64,000 bases of DNA from Bactrocera neohumeralis (lineage: Eukaryota; Arthropoda; Insecta; Diptera; Tephritidae), in assembly GCF_024586455.1 (NCBI RefSeq), contig NC_065922.1, forward strand, positions 23,060,089 to 23,124,088, written 5' to 3'. Both the position numbers and the translations under genes were made by a program. Shown piece by piece: positions 62,510 through 64,000 of the stretch. Below the pieces are notes generated by a model. The model searched no databases. It was given only the letters and a program-made list of their open reading frames with translations, and had not been told where the DNA came from. The first letter of the stretch is position 1, and the number at the start of each line of letters is the position of its first letter.

Positions 62510-62952
62510 GTAAGAATAATGTTAATGTAATGTTTCTTAAAGCCGATTTAAGATTAATTTGAAAAATAAAAGTATGTTTCACCGGGAATACTTATGTTAT
62601 TTTTGTTTACAAATACACGTATATATGCATGTAAGTTATTACATACATATGTCATATGTATTATTTCGCTACACATTTTCTACTGTTTTCAATTGTTTCG
62701 TTCTTTGCAATGCGTGTTTTTTTGTTTTCAACTCTCGTTTAAGTGCCTTTTGGCTCATACCGGCTTTATATATTTAATGTATACCTTGAACAGTTACCGT
62801 TTATCGATTATTATTATTTATGAATGTTTTTTTTTTTTTTTATGTAGTATCAATAAGTAAATATTTGTAAGTAAGTCGATAAAATTGAAGAAATGTATGT
62901 ATATGTTATATGCTTGCTAAGCGCACTGCTATAATTCATACGTCTGATGCAC

Positions 62953-62971
62953 TTACGCTCTTTGCTGCTGT

Positions 62972-63004
<33 letters not shown>

Positions 63005-64000
63005 AATACGTCAGCAGTGGTGGCTGGTGCCACACCCGCAGCAAACTGGTGCGGGTGTGCGTAGTATGCTGTTGGTGCCAAACCGCCATATGGATTGGCA
63101 GCGGCGGCTGCAGCAGCAGCAGCCAAAACACCACTAGCATCATACATATAAGCAGCCGCAGTATTGGCAGCTGCAGTAGGAGGCGATTGTGCTGGTGCAG
63201 CATATAAAGCTGCAGCCGGTGGTGTCGACACATTGCTGGGATACTCACCGCCCAATTGACCACCGGCAGCAGCCACTGCAGCTGCAATATTTGCAGCAAC
63301 ATTTACTTGCTGTTGGTGTTGCTGCTGTTGCTGTTGTTGTATTGTTGTACCGTTGATAACACCGTTATGCGGTTGATGCTCCACACCGCCACCAGCGCCG
63401 CCATTAGCAACTACATTTTGCTGTTTATCGTAGTGTTGTTGTTGATTATATTCTCGTTTTTGATATTGCTGAAAACGTGGTATATTACCATTCTGCTGTG
63501 GAATGAATTGTTGACTACGTGGTCGATACTGTTGTTGTGGTACGTAACCATTATTTTGTTGCATATGTGGCGGCATGTAGCCCATCATAGGGCGAGGACC
63601 GCCGGCATTAAATGGAGCACGTGGGCGATATGTGCGACCGCCACTGGCATCGGGATTGTTGTATTGCCCACCAGCTCCGCCACCAACCACACCGGATCGA
63701 TTGTTCCAGTTGCCACCAGCACCACCACTGCTAACACCGTTATGTGGCTGATACATACTGTTGTTTTGTTGCTGATAGTGATTCTGTTTCGGAGCGTATG
63801 CGCCGTTAGCGTTGTTGCCAGCTTGATAATTCAAGGGATTGCTACGCTGTTGATGGGTAGGCTGCTGTTGCCAGCGACGATTATTATTTCCGCGGCCATT
63901 ACCATTACCACCTGATGAACGTGCCAGATCCAACAATTCTTGAGGTGGTACCTGACCGGCCTCCTCCAATACAGAAATCAAATCACGTGCTTGCTTTCCA
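62953..64000 (-). CDS. DEAD-box RNA helicase (DDX5/17 group), C-terminal exon, partial
   Basis: The frame enters from beyond 64000 with GKQARDLISVLEEAGQVPPQ then ELLDLARSSGG. This is the last helix of the helicase C-terminal RecA domain and the junction typical of Dbp2/DDX5/DDX17 proteins (…QARDLISVLEEA…). The ATP-binding and DEAD motifs are upstream, outside the window. About 320 further residues are low-complexity: RGG/RNN-like Gly-Asn-Arg stretches (NGRGNNNRR), NNRSGVVGGGAGGQYNN, Gln- and Tyr-rich repeats, Ala runs and a terminal polyQ. Such tails in this family drive RNA binding and granule formation. The stop is TAA at 62955-62953. It overlaps a GTAAGT donor (62956-62951), so a further 3' exon is possible. 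Drosophila candidates are CG10777, Rm62 and CG10077; I cannot choose among them from this exon. The 219-residue plus-strand frame across 63256-63915 is its antisense shadow. Confidence 0.85.

Noticed and set aside
63256..63915. 219-residue plus-strand open frame
   Set aside because: Antisense of the helicase low-complexity exon; Leu/Ile/Val/Thr-rich sequence from complementary CAA/CAG/GGT codons, no domain.

Overview
The window is AT-rich eukaryotic DNA from a higher fly, most likely a tephritid fruit fly (Bactrocera/Zeugodacus/Ceratitis type). The evidence is: spliced genes whose proteins match Drosophila families; a fly-type start context (CAAAATG) on the long Dsp1 form; dense ATGT/ACAT microsatellite built on the self-complementary core ACATACATATGTATGT; and a dispersed repeat ending in a conserved hairpin before GTTAACGTTTTTTCTTG that I associate with tephritids. 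There is no prokaryotic, organellar or viral gene content, no tRNA or rRNA gene that I can see, and no CRISPR array.

Three protein-coding genes are visible. (1) Dsp1 (dorsal switch protein 1, an HMG-box chromatin factor) is on the minus strand and fills about two thirds of the window. A 24-nt first coding exon lies at 43868-43845, a glutamine-rich exon at 32812-32120 and the first half of HMG box 1 at 5697-5536. The remaining HMG-box exons lie left of base 1. Its introns are about 11.2 kb and 26.4 kb, and the third runs off the left edge. (2) A complete five-exon gene on the plus strand, 50803-55181, encodes a 403-residue protein with two double-stranded-RNA-binding domains, most probably DIP1 (Disco-interacting protein 1). 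(3) The C-terminal coding exon of a DEAD-box RNA helicase of the DDX5/17 (Dbp2/Rm62) group is on the minus strand, 62953 to beyond 64000, with a low-complexity tail rich in Gln, Gly and Ala. Dsp1 and DIP1 are head to head (6.9 kb between start codons). DIP1 and the helicase are tail to tail.

The large Dsp1 intron is a transposon graveyard. It holds broken mariner-family transposase copies on both strands (about 5.94-6.11, 8.93-9.64, 13.64-14.06, 16.72-17.06, 18.2-19.33, 22.08-22.48, 22.83-23.26 and 28.50-28.70 kb), a Rep/helicase Helitron relic (14147-16009), a non-autonomous Helitron with a mariner relic inside it (21931-22807), a TA-flanked mariner-type MITE (31681-32055), dispersed tephritid repeats and small tandem duplications.

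The Dsp1-DIP1 intergenic region holds a CAG/CAA-rich probable Dsp1 leader and promoter region, a duplicated segment, a DDE-transposase scrap and a striking near-perfect 740-bp palindrome (49206-49945) that would transcribe into a long double-stranded RNA. The DIP1-helicase intergenic region is AT-rich and nearly featureless, apart from one dispersed repeat and a GC-rich 73-nt hairpin at 62427-62499. The hairpin lies just downstream of a minus-strand AATAAA and could be a structured RNA, a 3'-end element or part of a terminal helicase exon.

I found no new multi-gene system. The strongest leads are the palindrome, the 62.4-kb hairpin, and the split Dsp1 N-terminus: a hidden 24-nt exon plus an alternative N-terminus in the glutamine-rich exon.
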